A stretch of DNA of 64,000 bases from Plantactinospora sp. BC1 (GTDB lineage: Bacteria; Actinomycetota; Actinomycetes; Mycobacteriales; Micromonosporaceae), in the NCBI RefSeq assembly GCF_003030345.1, contig NZ_CP028158.1, forward strand, positions 3,348,001 through 3,412,000, written 5' to 3'. The position numbers and the translations under genes are program-made. The notes under the pieces were generated by a model. The model saw nothing but the letters and a program-made list of their open reading frames with translations, was not told the DNA's origin and searched no databases. How positions within the stretch are numbered: position 1 is the stretch's first letter; each line of letters opens with the position of its first letter. This document shows positions 43,684 through 52,128 of this stretch, one piece after another.

Positions 43684-44753
43684 GGGTGGACCACCCACAT
43701 CCGGGCGGCCGGCACCTTCAGCCCGATCCGGTCGCCGACGGCCAGCCCGTCGGGTACCTCCACCGCGGCGACGGTCAACTCCTGACCCGAGGCGTCCACG
43801 GTCAGGTTGGTCGCCATGCCGGTGAACTCCAGGTCGGTGATCCGCCCGGCCAGCGCCGCCGGCTCCTCCGGCCCGCAGAGTCCGATGTGCTCCGGCCGGA
43901 TCGAGACCAGCGCGGTGCCGGACTCGGCCAGCCCGTGCTCCGGGGGTGCGGCGACGGTACGGGTCGTGCCGTCGGGCAGCCGTACCTCGACGGTCTGCCC
44001 GGCGGCGGCCAGTACCGGCAGCGACAGTACGTTGCTGCGGCCGATGAACCGGGCGACGAAGGTGGTGGCCGGGCGGTGGTAGATCTCCTGCGGCGTGCCG
44101 ACCTGCCGGACCCGGCCCGATTCCATCACGGCGATCCGGTCCGACATCGCCATCGCCTCGGCCTGGTCGTGGGTGACGTAGATCGAGGTGAGACCGGCGT
44201 CCCGCTGGATGCGGCGGATCTCCGTCCGGGTCTCCTCGCGCAGCTTGGCGTCCAGGTTGGACAGTGGCTCGTCCAGCAGCAGGGTACGCGGCCGGATCAC
44301 CAGGGCGCGGGCCAGCGCCACCCGCTGCTGCTGGCCGCCGGAGAGCTGGTCGATCCGGCGGTCGCCGTACCCGGTCAGGTGCACCTGGTCGAGCGCCTCG
44401 GCGATCCGGGCGCGGGCGTCCGCCCCGCGGACCTTACGGATCTTGAGTCCGTAACCCACGTTCTGCGCGACCGACAGGTGTGGGAAGAGCGCGTAGTTCT
44501 GGAACACCATGCCGGTGTCCCGCTTGTTCGGAGGTTTGCGGGTGACGTCCTCGGTGCCGAACCGGATCCGGCCGGCGGTGGGAAAGTAGAAGCCGGCGAT
44601 CATCCGCAGCGTGGTGGTCTTTCCGCAGCCACTCGGTCCGAGCAGCGTGAAGAACTCCCCGGCGTCGACGCTGAGATCGACATCGTCGACCGCTGCGGCG
44701 TCGCCGGCACCCGCGAAGCGTTTGCTGACCGACTCCAGCGTGACACCGATCAT
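43680..44753 (-). CDS. ABC transporter ATP-binding protein (FbpC/PotA-type)
   Basis: 357 residues. Walker A GPSGCGKTT, Q-loop MVFQNYALFPHLSV, signature LSGGQQQRVALARAL, Walker B TLLLDEPLSNLDA and H-loop VTHDQAEAM are all intact. A C-terminal TOBE domain (about 280-350) has SIRPEHIGLC. This matches ATPases of the iron/polyamine/AEP importer class. A 13-bp hairpin lies between this gene and the lipoprotein gene upstream, which probably lowers its expression relative to the binding protein. ATG at 44753 follows a GGGA-type site. Confidence 0.94.
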   Translation of the reverse strand: MIGVTLESVSKRFAGAGDAAAVDDVDLSVDAGEFFTLLGPSGCGKTTTLRMIAGFYFPTAGRIRFGTEDVTRKPPNKRDTGMVFQNYALFPHLSVAQNVGYGLKIRKVRGADARARIAEALDQVHLTGYGDRRIDQLSGGQQQRVALARALVIRPRTLLLDEPLSNLDAKLREETRTEIRRIQRDAGLTSIYVTHDQAEAMAMSDRIAVMESGRVRQVGTPQEIYHRPATTFVARFIGRSNVLSLPVLAAAGQTVEVRLPDGTTRTVAAPPEHGLAESGTALVSIRPEHIGLCGPEEPAALAGRITDLEFTGMATNLTVDASGQELTVAAVEVPDGLAVGDRIGLKVPAARMWVVHP

Positions 44754-44899
44754 GAGTTCCCTTCCCCGCGCCCGGTCCGGGACGCGTCGTCTTCTGGTCG
44801 ACCCGGCTGCCGCCGGTTGGTGCGATGCCGGCGGCAGCCGGGCCGCGGGGCCGGCGCGCCGGTCCGGTTCGACCCCCGCCACCGGCGCGCCAGCCTGGT

Positions 44900-44934
44900 G
44901 GTACCGGCCCGGATAGGTGGGCCGGGCCGGTACC
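44900..44934 (-). terminator. Intra-operon hairpin after the solute-binding protein gene
   Basis: GGTACCGGCCCGG (44900-44912) and CCGGGCCGGTACC (44922-44934) are perfect complements around a nine-base loop. The hairpin starts eight bases after the lipoprotein stop and precedes the ATPase gene. Such elements commonly stabilise the upstream message or cause partial termination, giving more binding protein than transporter. Confidence 0.7.
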
Positions 44935-44941
44935 GGAACGG

Positions 44942-45994
44942 TCAGCCCTTGTTTTTGATCTCGGCGTTCCAGTGGTTGATCCACTCGGTCTCGTGCTTCG
45001 CGATCACGTCCCAGTCCACGTCCATCGGCTTCAGGCCCAGCTCGGCCAGCCACTGCGGCTTCTCGGCGATCTCCACCGCCGGGATCTGGAAGTAGTCGCG
45101 GGCCAGTTCGGCGCGGAGCGCGTCGTCGTAGAGGAACTCGATGAACTTCTGCGCACCGGTGGTGTTGCCGCCCTTGATCGCGCCCAGGCCGTCGACCAGG
45201 ACCGGCGCGCCGGAGGCCGGCATCACGAAGCCGAACGGCATGTTCGACTGGTTGGCCTGCAACAGCACGTCCTGGAGGTTCCAGAGGCTGACCACGCCCT
45301 GCCCCCGGGACATCTTCAGGTAGAGGTCCGCCGGGTTGGCGGCGTACTCGGTGGTGTTGGCGTCCAGCTTGCGCAGCCAGTCGTAGCCGGGCTGCGGGTT
45401 GCTGCCGTCCGGGGAGAGCTTCTGGATCATCGAGGCGTAGATCGAGCGCATCGTGCCGGAGGCGGCCACGTCGCGGATGATGATCTTGTCTTTCCAGGCC
45501 GGCGTGATCAGGTCGTCCCAGTCCTTCGGCGCCTGGTCGGCCGGGACCGCCTTGTTGTTGTACATGATGACCTCGGGCAGCAGGATCTCACCGAACCAGC
45601 GGCCCTCCGCGTCCTTGTACTGGGCGTCCATCTTCGACGCGAAGGTCGGCTGCCAGCCGGCCAGCAGGTCCTCGGTGGCCCCGGTCGCCAGCGCCTGCTG
45701 GGTGCCACCCCACCAGACGTCGCCCTGCGGGTTGGCCTTCTCCGCCCGTACCCGCTCCAGGATCTCCTGGGCGCCGAGGGTGAGCACCTCGACCTTGCCC
45801 TGGTACTCCGGGAACTTCGCGGTGAACTTCCCGACCACGAAGTCCGCGACCTTCTTGTCCCGGGCGGTGTAGACGACGATCTTCTCGGCGGCGGTACCGC
45901 CGTCCGCGGCGTCGTCGTCGCCGCCACCGCAGGCGGCCAGGCTGGTCATCATCGTTATCGCGAGCGCTCCGACGAGCACCGATCGGCGTCTCAT
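44942..45994 (-). CDS. Family-1 solute-binding lipoprotein (FutA/AEP-binding-like)
   Basis: 350 residues. A lipoprotein signal ends SLAAC with the lipidated C22. The mature protein begins IVVYTARDKKVADFVVGKF, the opening of ferric-ion and 2-aminoethylphosphonate-type binding proteins. Segments DVWWGGTQQAL and GIVSLWNLQDV-like VVSLWNLQDV line the cleft. I do not see the tyrosine pair that binds bare Fe3+ clearly, so an organic ligand is likely. A strong GGAGG site lies six to seven bases before the ATG. Second gene of the operon, 33 bases after the regulator. Confidence 0.9.
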   Translation of the reverse strand: MRRRSVLVGALAITMMTSLAACGGGDDDAADGGTAAEKIVVYTARDKKVADFVVGKFTAKFPEYQGKVEVLTLGAQEILERVRAEKANPQGDVWWGGTQQALATGATEDLLAGWQPTFASKMDAQYKDAEGRWFGEILLPEVIMYNNKAVPADQAPKDWDDLITPAWKDKIIIRDVAASGTMRSIYASMIQKLSPDGSNPQPGYDWLRKLDANTTEYAANPADLYLKMSRGQGVVSLWNLQDVLLQANQSNMPFGFVMPASGAPVLVDGLGAIKGGNTTGAQKFIEFLYDDALRAELARDYFQIPAVEIAEKPQWLAELGLKPMDVDWDVIAKHETEWINHWNAEIKNKG

Positions 45995-46027
45995 GGGGTT
46001 ACCTCCGGGGTGGGGAATTCATGCGGG

Positions 46028-47188
46028 TCAGAAAGATCCACTGGTGGCGGCCGGAGCCGCCGCAGCGGTGAGCGCGTAACTCACCGCGCCGTGCAGTACC
46101 GCCCGGTCGCCGAGGACGGCGCGACGGACCTCGGTCGCGGCCGGGGCGGCCAGCGAGACGAGAGACTGGAGCAGGTTGAGGGCGGCGTCGTCCAGGTCGG
46201 CGGCCGCACCGCTGAGCAGCACCCGGCCGGGGTCCACCACGCAGACGCAGGAGACGATCAGCCGGGCCCAGGCGCCGAGTACCTCGCGCAGATAGTCGTC
46301 CGCCTCGGCGTCGGTACGGCTCAACTCGACCAGTTCGCGGACCGGTGCCTGCGGTCGCCGGCCGGGACGCAGTGCGACGACCCGCTCGGCGATCGCGTTC
46401 TCCGACCACCGCGCCTCGAACGGGCCCACCCCGTCGTGGCCCTGGTCGCCCCGTTCCAGCGGCAGGAACCCGACCTCGCCGGCCGCGCCCGCGGCACCCC
46501 GGCGGACCCGGCCGTCCAGGATCAGGCCGGCGCCGATGCCGTCGGCCACGTGCAGCAGCAGCAGGTCGGTGACGTCGCTGCCGGCACCCGCGGCGTGTTC
46601 GCCGGCGGCCATCAGGTTGACGTCGTTGTCCACCACCACCGGCACGCCGAGCATCGCCTGGACGGAGTCGCCGATCGGCTGGCCCTCGATCACGCCGACC
46701 GACGGCGCCAACCGCACGGCACCGCCGGTGGAGACACCGGGCACCGCGATCGCCACCCCGCGCAGCGCCGGCATCCCGTCGCCGACCAGCTCCGGCACGA
46801 ACCGGCAGATCGTCGTGACGATGTCGGTGTGCAGTCGGGCGTTGCGGTGCGCTATCACCGTCCCGTCGCTGTCGGCGATCTCGCAACTGATCCGGGACGG
46901 CTCCAGCGAGACCGCCGCGACCAGTTCGGCGCCGGGATTGAACTCCAACATGGCGCGCGGCCGGCCGGTACGCGAGGCACCCGGCCCCCGCTCGATGAGG
47001 TAGCCCTCGGCGATCAGGGCGCGCACCAGCGGCGTCAGCGTGGCAGGGCTGAGCCCGGTCAGCTCGGTCAGCTCGGCCCGGGACAGCACCCTGGCCTGTC
47101 GGGCCGCGGAGATCACCGAAAGGCGCTTGATCTCCTTGGACCGCTCCCGGCTCACGGGGCTGGTTGGCGGGTTGACCACGTCAGTCAC
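46028..47188 (-). CDS. ROK-family transcriptional regulator (NagC/XylR-type)
   Basis: 386 residues. A MarR-like winged helix occupies about 18-85 (ARVLSRAELTELTGLSPATL, then TPLVRALIAEGYLIERG). The ROK domain has VVVDNDVNLMAAGEHAAGAG and GIGAGLILDG; GAAGEVGFLPL replaces the ExGH motif and no zinc cysteines are present. ROK regulators repress sugar-use operons and respond to a sugar or sugar phosphate. It is the first gene of the operon and divergent from a membrane-protein gene across 204 bases, where its operator should lie. GTG at 47188 is preceded by GGAAAGAAGA. Confidence 0.88.
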   Translation of the reverse strand: MTDVVNPPTSPVSRERSKEIKRLSVISAARQARVLSRAELTELTGLSPATLTPLVRALIAEGYLIERGPGASRTGRPRAMLEFNPGAELVAAVSLEPSRISCEIADSDGTVIAHRNARLHTDIVTTICRFVPELVGDGMPALRGVAIAVPGVSTGGAVRLAPSVGVIEGQPIGDSVQAMLGVPVVVDNDVNLMAAGEHAAGAGSDVTDLLLLHVADGIGAGLILDGRVRRGAAGAAGEVGFLPLERGDQGHDGVGPFEARWSENAIAERVVALRPGRRPQAPVRELVELSRTDAEADDYLREVLGAWARLIVSCVCVVDPGRVLLSGAAADLDDAALNLLQSLVSLAAPAATEVRRAVLGDRAVLHGAVSYALTAAAAPAATSGSF

Positions 47189-47392
47189 TCTTCTTTCCTA
47201 CGGCGAACGAACTATCTCCGTCAAGTAACGAATGGATCTCGCCCATCCCCGATCACCCCGCCGACCAGGACCTTCGCCTCCGAAGGGGTACGAGACGGGC
47301 AGCCCTCCCGGACACACCGCCGGTGGGTAGCGACCGGAGCGGCTCGACGGGCACGCCCGCCGGACGCGCCGCCGGCAACTACCCTCGTCGAC

Positions 47393-48586
47393 ATGTCCTC
47401 CGCGCACCCCGGCTCCACTTCGGACCGCGAACCGGCCGCTCCCGACTCGGACCGCGAACCGGCCGCCTCCGGCGTGGAACCCTGGTCGCCCCCGATCGGC
47501 ACCCGGCTCGCCGGGCTGGCCGGCCTGGCCGTCGCGGTGACCGCCTGGGCCTACACGCTGACCATCCTCACCCCCCGGATGCCGATCGTGGCGGACCGGG
47601 CACCGATGCCCGGCGGGGACGGCGAACTCTTCCTCTGGGTCGCCGAACTACGCTGGGCGGCCATCCTGCTGGCGGCACTCAGCCTGCTCACCGCGCTCGC
47701 ACACCGGCGCGGCGCGCTGCTGCTGGCCGCCGGCACCGGCACCCTGCTGCTCGGGGTCGACGGGGCGGTGGAGCGCGCCGGCCTCGCCGGCAGCGTCGGC
47801 CTCGCGGTCACCCTGGGGCTGGGCGCCGCCGTACTGGCGCTGACCGGTCGACTCGCCCGGTGGCGGGCACCCGGCATCCCGGCACACGTCGTCCGGCGCC
47901 GGCTCGCCATCGTCGCGGTCGCCGCCGCCTGCTGCGCCCCGCTGCCGCTCGCCCAGGGCACCCCCGGGGTCAACCACCCCTTCCTCCCCGCCGGGCTGCC
48001 GCTGGTCACCGCCGTACTCCCGGTCTTCCTCGTCGTACTGGCCGCCTTCGCGGTCGGCGCGGCCCGGCACCGCCCGCCGCGTCCGCTCGCGCCGCTGGCC
48101 GGCGCACTCCTGCCGGCGGCGGTACTCGGCGGATTCGGTACGGCCACCGGCGCCGGGGTCGAACCGGGGACCACCAGCATCGGGGTGCTGCTCGCCGTAC
48201 CCCTGGGGGTGGTCGTGGTGGCCCTGCTCCGGCTGCACCGGCCCGACCGCCGCACCGTGGCCCTCTGGACCGGACTCACCCTCGCCGGCCTGCCCGGCAC
48301 CGTGCCGCTGGTCATCGTCTCCGTGGTCGTCTCGATATTCGTCTCGGCCCCGCTCTTCGCGCTGGCCGGCACGAGCTATCCGGCGGACGGCGTCGCCGTG
48401 CTGCCCGCCGCCGCCCTGCTGGCCCTGGTCGCCGGTGGGCTGATCGCCCCGCTCACCGTCCCGCACAGCGGCCAGCCGTCGCCCGCCGCCGCACCACCGT
48501 CCACCGCCGCGCCACTCCCGGCCGCTGCGCCACTCCCCGCTGGCGCACCACTCCCCGCCGTCGTGCCGGCCGCCGGCCAGCCGTGA
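47393..48586 (+). CDS. Polytopic membrane protein of unknown function
   Basis: 397 residues. A hydrophilic N-terminus of about 40 residues with a repeated DSDREPAA element precedes about ten hydrophobic segments (to about residue 345). The C-terminal tail is a Pro/Ala/Leu repeat (APLPA units) of about 45 residues, probably disordered. I recognise no family. ATG at 47393 fits the first hydrophobic segment; longer frames read through the control region. It is divergent from the ROK regulator but its function shows no link to that operon. Confidence 0.72.
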   Translation: MSSAHPGSTSDREPAAPDSDREPAASGVEPWSPPIGTRLAGLAGLAVAVTAWAYTLTILTPRMPIVADRAPMPGGDGELFLWVAELRWAAILLAALSLLTALAHRRGALLLAAGTGTLLLGVDGAVERAGLAGSVGLAVTLGLGAAVLALTGRLARWRAPGIPAHVVRRRLAIVAVAAACCAPLPLAQGTPGVNHPFLPAGLPLVTAVLPVFLVVLAAFAVGAARHRPPRPLAPLAGALLPAAVLGGFGTATGAGVEPGTTSIGVLLAVPLGVVVVALLRLHRPDRRTVALWTGLTLAGLPGTVPLVIVSVVVSIFVSAPLFALAGTSYPADGVAVLPAAALLALVAGGLIAPLTVPHSGQPSPAAAPPSTAAPLPAAAPLPAGAPLPAVVPAAGQP

Positions 48587-48720
48587 ACCGCCGCACCGAC
48601 CCCGAGGGGGCGCGCCCGTCCGCGCCGCCGGCCGCCGGCTCCACGCTTCGTCGCTGACAGTTCGCCGGCAGGTCATTATGGCGTGACCTGTTCGGCGGGG
48701 ACCTGCACGACGGTGAGCCC

Positions 48721-49893
48721 ATGCGGATCGCGATCGTCACGGAGTCCTTTCCGCCCGACGTCAACGGGGTGGCGCACTCGGTCGTACGCGTCGCCGAACA
48801 CCTGGTACGGCGCGGCCACCGGCCACTGGTGATCGCGCCGCAACCGGCGGCCGGCGCCCCGGACGGTACCGGCGCGCTGCCCTATCCGGTGGTACGGCTG
48901 CCGTCGGTGCCGATGCCCGGCTACCCGCAGTTCCGGCTCGGCCTGCCGGGGCGGGAACTGGCGGCGGCAGTGCGCGGACACGGCACCGAGGTGGTGCACC
49001 TGGCCAGCCCGTTCGTGCTCGGCGCCCGGGGCGTCACGGTGGCCCGGGCGATGGGACTGCCCTCGGTGGCGGTCTACCAGACCGACGTCGCCGCCTACGC
49101 CCGGGCGTACCGGGTCGGGCTGACCGAGGCGGCGGCCTGGCGCTGGCTGCGTCGGGTGCACAACTGCGCGAACCGCACCCTGGCCCCGTCCAGTGCCACC
49201 GCGAACGCCCTGGCCGGGCACGGCATCCAGCGGATCTGGCTCTGGCAGCGGGGTGTGGACAGCGAACGGTTCCGGCCGGAGCACCGCAGCGCCGCACTGC
49301 GCCGCGCGCTCGCCCCCGGCGGCGAGGTGCTGGTCGGCTACGTGGGCCGGCTGGCGGTGGAGAAGCGGGTCGACCTGCTGGCCGGGGCGAGCACGCTGCC
49401 CGGGGTCCGGGTGGTGGTGGTCGGCGACGGTCCGGCCGGGCCGGCGCTGCGCCGGGCGGTGCCGCACGCGCTCTTCGTCGGCCCCCGGCACGGCCGGCAA
49501 CTGGCCCGGATCTACGCCAGCCTCGACGTCTTCGCGCACACCGGGCCGTACGAGACCTTCGGCCAGACGGTCCAGGAGGCGATGGCCAGCGGCCTGCCGG
49601 TGGTGGCGCCGGCCGCCGGTGGACCGCTGGACCTGGTACGGGACGGCCGGACCGGTCACCTGGTCACGCCGGACGACCCGGACGCCTTCACCGCCGCGAT
49701 CGCCGGGCTGGTCGCCGACCCGCGACGCCGGGCGGAGTACGGCCGGGCGGGGCGGGCCGCGGTGCGCGGGCGCACCTGGGCGGCGATCGGCGACGAGCTG
49801 ATCGGGCACTACACGGCGGTACTCGCCGAGGCGCCGGCGGTCGGCACTCCGCGGCCGGGCCGGCTGTTCCGGCTGCGGCAGGCGGCCGCGTGA
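48721..49893 (+). CDS. GT4 mannosyltransferase, MgtA-like
   Basis: 390 residues, GT-B fold. The N-terminus MRIAIVTESFPPDVNGVAHS closely resembles mycobacterial MgtA and PimB-type GDP-mannose-dependent mannosyltransferases, which build glycolipids. The C-terminal half has VGYVGRLAVEKRVDLL, VVVGDGPAG and GPYETFGQTVQEAMASGLPV (EX7E). It should act on the inner membrane face. It is the first of two consecutive GT4 genes, suggesting a two-step glycan assembly. ATG at 48721 follows a GACGGTGAGCCC stretch without a strong site. Confidence 0.86.
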   Translation: MRIAIVTESFPPDVNGVAHSVVRVAEHLVRRGHRPLVIAPQPAAGAPDGTGALPYPVVRLPSVPMPGYPQFRLGLPGRELAAAVRGHGTEVVHLASPFVLGARGVTVARAMGLPSVAVYQTDVAAYARAYRVGLTEAAAWRWLRRVHNCANRTLAPSSATANALAGHGIQRIWLWQRGVDSERFRPEHRSAALRRALAPGGEVLVGYVGRLAVEKRVDLLAGASTLPGVRVVVVGDGPAGPALRRAVPHALFVGPRHGRQLARIYASLDVFAHTGPYETFGQTVQEAMASGLPVVAPAAGGPLDLVRDGRTGHLVTPDDPDAFTAAIAGLVADPRRRAEYGRAGRAAVRGRTWAAIGDELIGHYTAVLAEAPAVGTPRPGRLFRLRQAAA

Positions 49894-49961
49894 CCGGGCG
49901 GCAGCATCCTCCCCACCCGGCACGGAACCCGCACCGCCGGCCGGTGGGCCGAGGAGGCGGC

Positions 49962-51113
49962 ATGCGGATCGTGCGACTGGCCAACTTCATCACCGAGAGT
50001 TCGGGTGGGCTGCGCACCGCGCTGCGCCAGCTCGGCGCCGGGTACGCCGCCGCCGGGCACGAGCCGGTGCTGGTGATGCCCGGCCGGTACGACACCGACG
50101 AGCAGACCGGCCAGGGGCGGGTGATCACACTGGCCAGCCCGCCGGTACCCGGAATGGGCGGCTACCGGGTGCTCGTCGACCGGGTCCGGCTGGCCCGGCT
50201 GCTCGGCGAGTTGCGCCCGGACCGGCTGGAGATCTCCGACCGTACGACGTTGCGCTGGACCGGCGCCTGGGCCCGCCGGCACGGCGTACCCAGCATGATG
50301 GTGTCGCACGAGAGCCTCGACGGGCTGCTCCGGCTGCTCCCCGGTGGGCAGCTCCGCCGGGTGGCCGACCGGCTCAACCGACGTACCGCCGCCGGGCACG
50401 ACCAGATCGTCTGCACCACCTCGTGGGCGGCGGCGGAGTTCCGGCGGATCGGCGCCGGCAACCTCCGTCAGGTACCGCTCGGCGTCGACCTCGACCACTT
50501 CCGGCCGGACCGGTACGACCCACGGCTGCGCGCCGGTCACGCCGAACCCGGCGAGCTGCTCCTGCTGCACTGCGGTCGGCTGTCGCCGGAGAAGCGCCCC
50601 GAGCGTTCGCTCGCCGCGCTGGCCGGGTTGCGGGACCGGGGCGTACCCGCGGTGCTGGTGGTGGTCGGCGACGGCCCGCGCCGGGAGCGGCTGCGGGCCG
50701 GCGCGGCCCGGGCGGATCTGCCGGTCCGCTTCCTGCGGCACGTCGCCGACCGCGACCTGCTGGCCCGGCTGCTCGCCACCGCCGACGTGGTGCTGGCGCC
50801 GGGGCCGGTGGAGACGTTCGGCCTGGCCGCCCTGGAGGCGCTGGCCAGCGGTACCCCGGTGGTGGCGAGCGCGCAGAGCGCGCTGCCGGAGGTGCTCGGT
50901 CCGGCCGGGCTGGCCGCGCCCGGCGACGGGCCGGGGTACGCCGACGCGGTGCTGGAGCTGACGGGCCGGCCGGATCCGGAGCGCCGGGCCGCCGCCCGCC
51001 GGCAGGCCGAACGTTTTCCGTGGTCGGCCGCGGTGGCGGGCTTCCTGGCCGCGCACGACCTGCCGGTACCGGAGCTGCCGGCCGAACTGACCGCTACCAG
51101 CGGCGGCCGGTGA
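49962..51113 (+). CDS. GT4-family glycosyltransferase
   Basis: 383 residues, GT-B fold, distinct from its neighbour. It starts MRIVRLANFITESSGGLRTA, with LLHCGRLSPEKRPERSL, VVGDGPRRERL and GPVETFGLAALEALASGTPV in the donor-binding half. The acceptor is unknown. It follows the MgtA-like gene by 68 bases and has GAGGAGG before ATG 49962; the open frame extends to 49890 but without a better site. Its 3' end overlaps the convergent purC by 20 bases. Confidence 0.87.
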   Translation: MRIVRLANFITESSGGLRTALRQLGAGYAAAGHEPVLVMPGRYDTDEQTGQGRVITLASPPVPGMGGYRVLVDRVRLARLLGELRPDRLEISDRTTLRWTGAWARRHGVPSMMVSHESLDGLLRLLPGGQLRRVADRLNRRTAAGHDQIVCTTSWAAAEFRRIGAGNLRQVPLGVDLDHFRPDRYDPRLRAGHAEPGELLLLHCGRLSPEKRPERSLAALAGLRDRGVPAVLVVVGDGPRRERLRAGAARADLPVRFLRHVADRDLLARLLATADVVLAPGPVETFGLAALEALASGTPVVASAQSALPEVLGPAGLAAPGDGPGYADAVLELTGRPDPERRAAARRQAERFPWSAAVAGFLAAHDLPVPELPAELTATSGGR

Positions 51114-51924
51114 GCCGTTCGTACACCTCGACGTAGCGGGCCCGGGCGGCCTCGACGAACTCCGGCGGCATCTCCGGGGCCGGCCCGGTCTTGTCCCAGC
51201 CGGTGCCGACCGCCCAGTCCCGGACGAACTGCTTGCTCAGCGAAAGTTGCTCCCGGCCGGGCTGGTAGGAGTCGGCCGGCCAGAACCGGGACGAGTCGGA
51301 GGTGAGCAGCTCGTCGCCGAGCGTCATCGTGCCGTCCGCCGCCCAGCCGAGTTCGAGTTTGGTGTCGGCGACCAGGATGCCCCGGTCGGCGGCCAGCTCG
51401 GCGCCGCGCCGGTAGACGGCGAGGGTGATCTCGCGGAGCCGCTCGGCGGTCTCGGACCCGACCTTGGCCACCACGTCGTCGAAGGTGATCGCCTCGTCGT
51501 GCTCGCCCTGCGGTGCCTTGGTGGTCGGCGTGAAGATCGGCTCCGGCAGGATCGACGCCTCCACCAGCCCGGGTGGCAGCGGTACCCCGCAGACGGAACC
51601 GGTCCGCTCGTACTCCTTGATGCCGGAACCGGTCAGGTAGCCCCGGGCGATGCACTCGACCGGGATCATCTCCAGCCGGCGGACCCGGATCGCCCGCCCG
51701 GCCCACTCCGCCGGTACGTCGGTGGCGGAGACGACGTGGTTCGGCACCAGGTCGGCGAGCTGGTCGAACCACCAGAGCGAGAGCGCGGTGAGCAGTTTGC
51801 CCTTGTCCGGGATCGGGGTCGGCAGCGCCACGTCGTAGACCGACACCCGGTCGGAGGCGACCAGGATCAGGTCGTCGCCGTCGGCGTAGACGTCCCTGAC
51901 CTTGCCCGAATGCAGCAGTTCCAC
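51094..51924 (-). CDS. purC: Phosphoribosylaminoimidazole-succinocarboxamide synthase
   Basis: 276 residues, the usual single-domain length. Diagnostic segments are SGKVRDVYADGDDLILVASDRVS split over residues 6-28, PVECIARGYLTGSG (signature 1) and LVADTKLELGW (signature 2). It joins CAIR and aspartate in purine synthesis. The start is GTG at 51924. The gene is convergent with the GT4 gene, sharing 20 bases at the 3' ends. No other purine genes are in the window. Confidence 0.96.
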   Translation of the reverse strand: MELLHSGKVRDVYADGDDLILVASDRVSVYDVALPTPIPDKGKLLTALSLWWFDQLADLVPNHVVSATDVPAEWAGRAIRVRRLEMIPVECIARGYLTGSGIKEYERTGSVCGVPLPPGLVEASILPEPIFTPTTKAPQGEHDEAITFDDVVAKVGSETAERLREITLAVYRRGAELAADRGILVADTKLELGWAADGTMTLGDELLTSDSSRFWPADSYQPGREQLSLSKQFVRDWAVGTGWDKTGPAPEMPPEFVEAARARYVEVYERLTGRRW

Positions 51925-52128
51925 GTGCCCAAGTACATCACGGGCGCCGGGGGCGGGTCCGGTGCGGCCCGCGCCGGCCGGGTCGCCGGGCCGAGCCCGA
52001 CATCCGGCCCGTCCCGGGCGGCGGTTGGGCGGATCCTGCCCGTACGGGCGTTGACACCCGCCGAGGCCGGCTGTGTAAATGATCCGGTTGCCGTCACAGC
52101 TGACCCGGTGTCGTCGTCAGGAGTTGTC

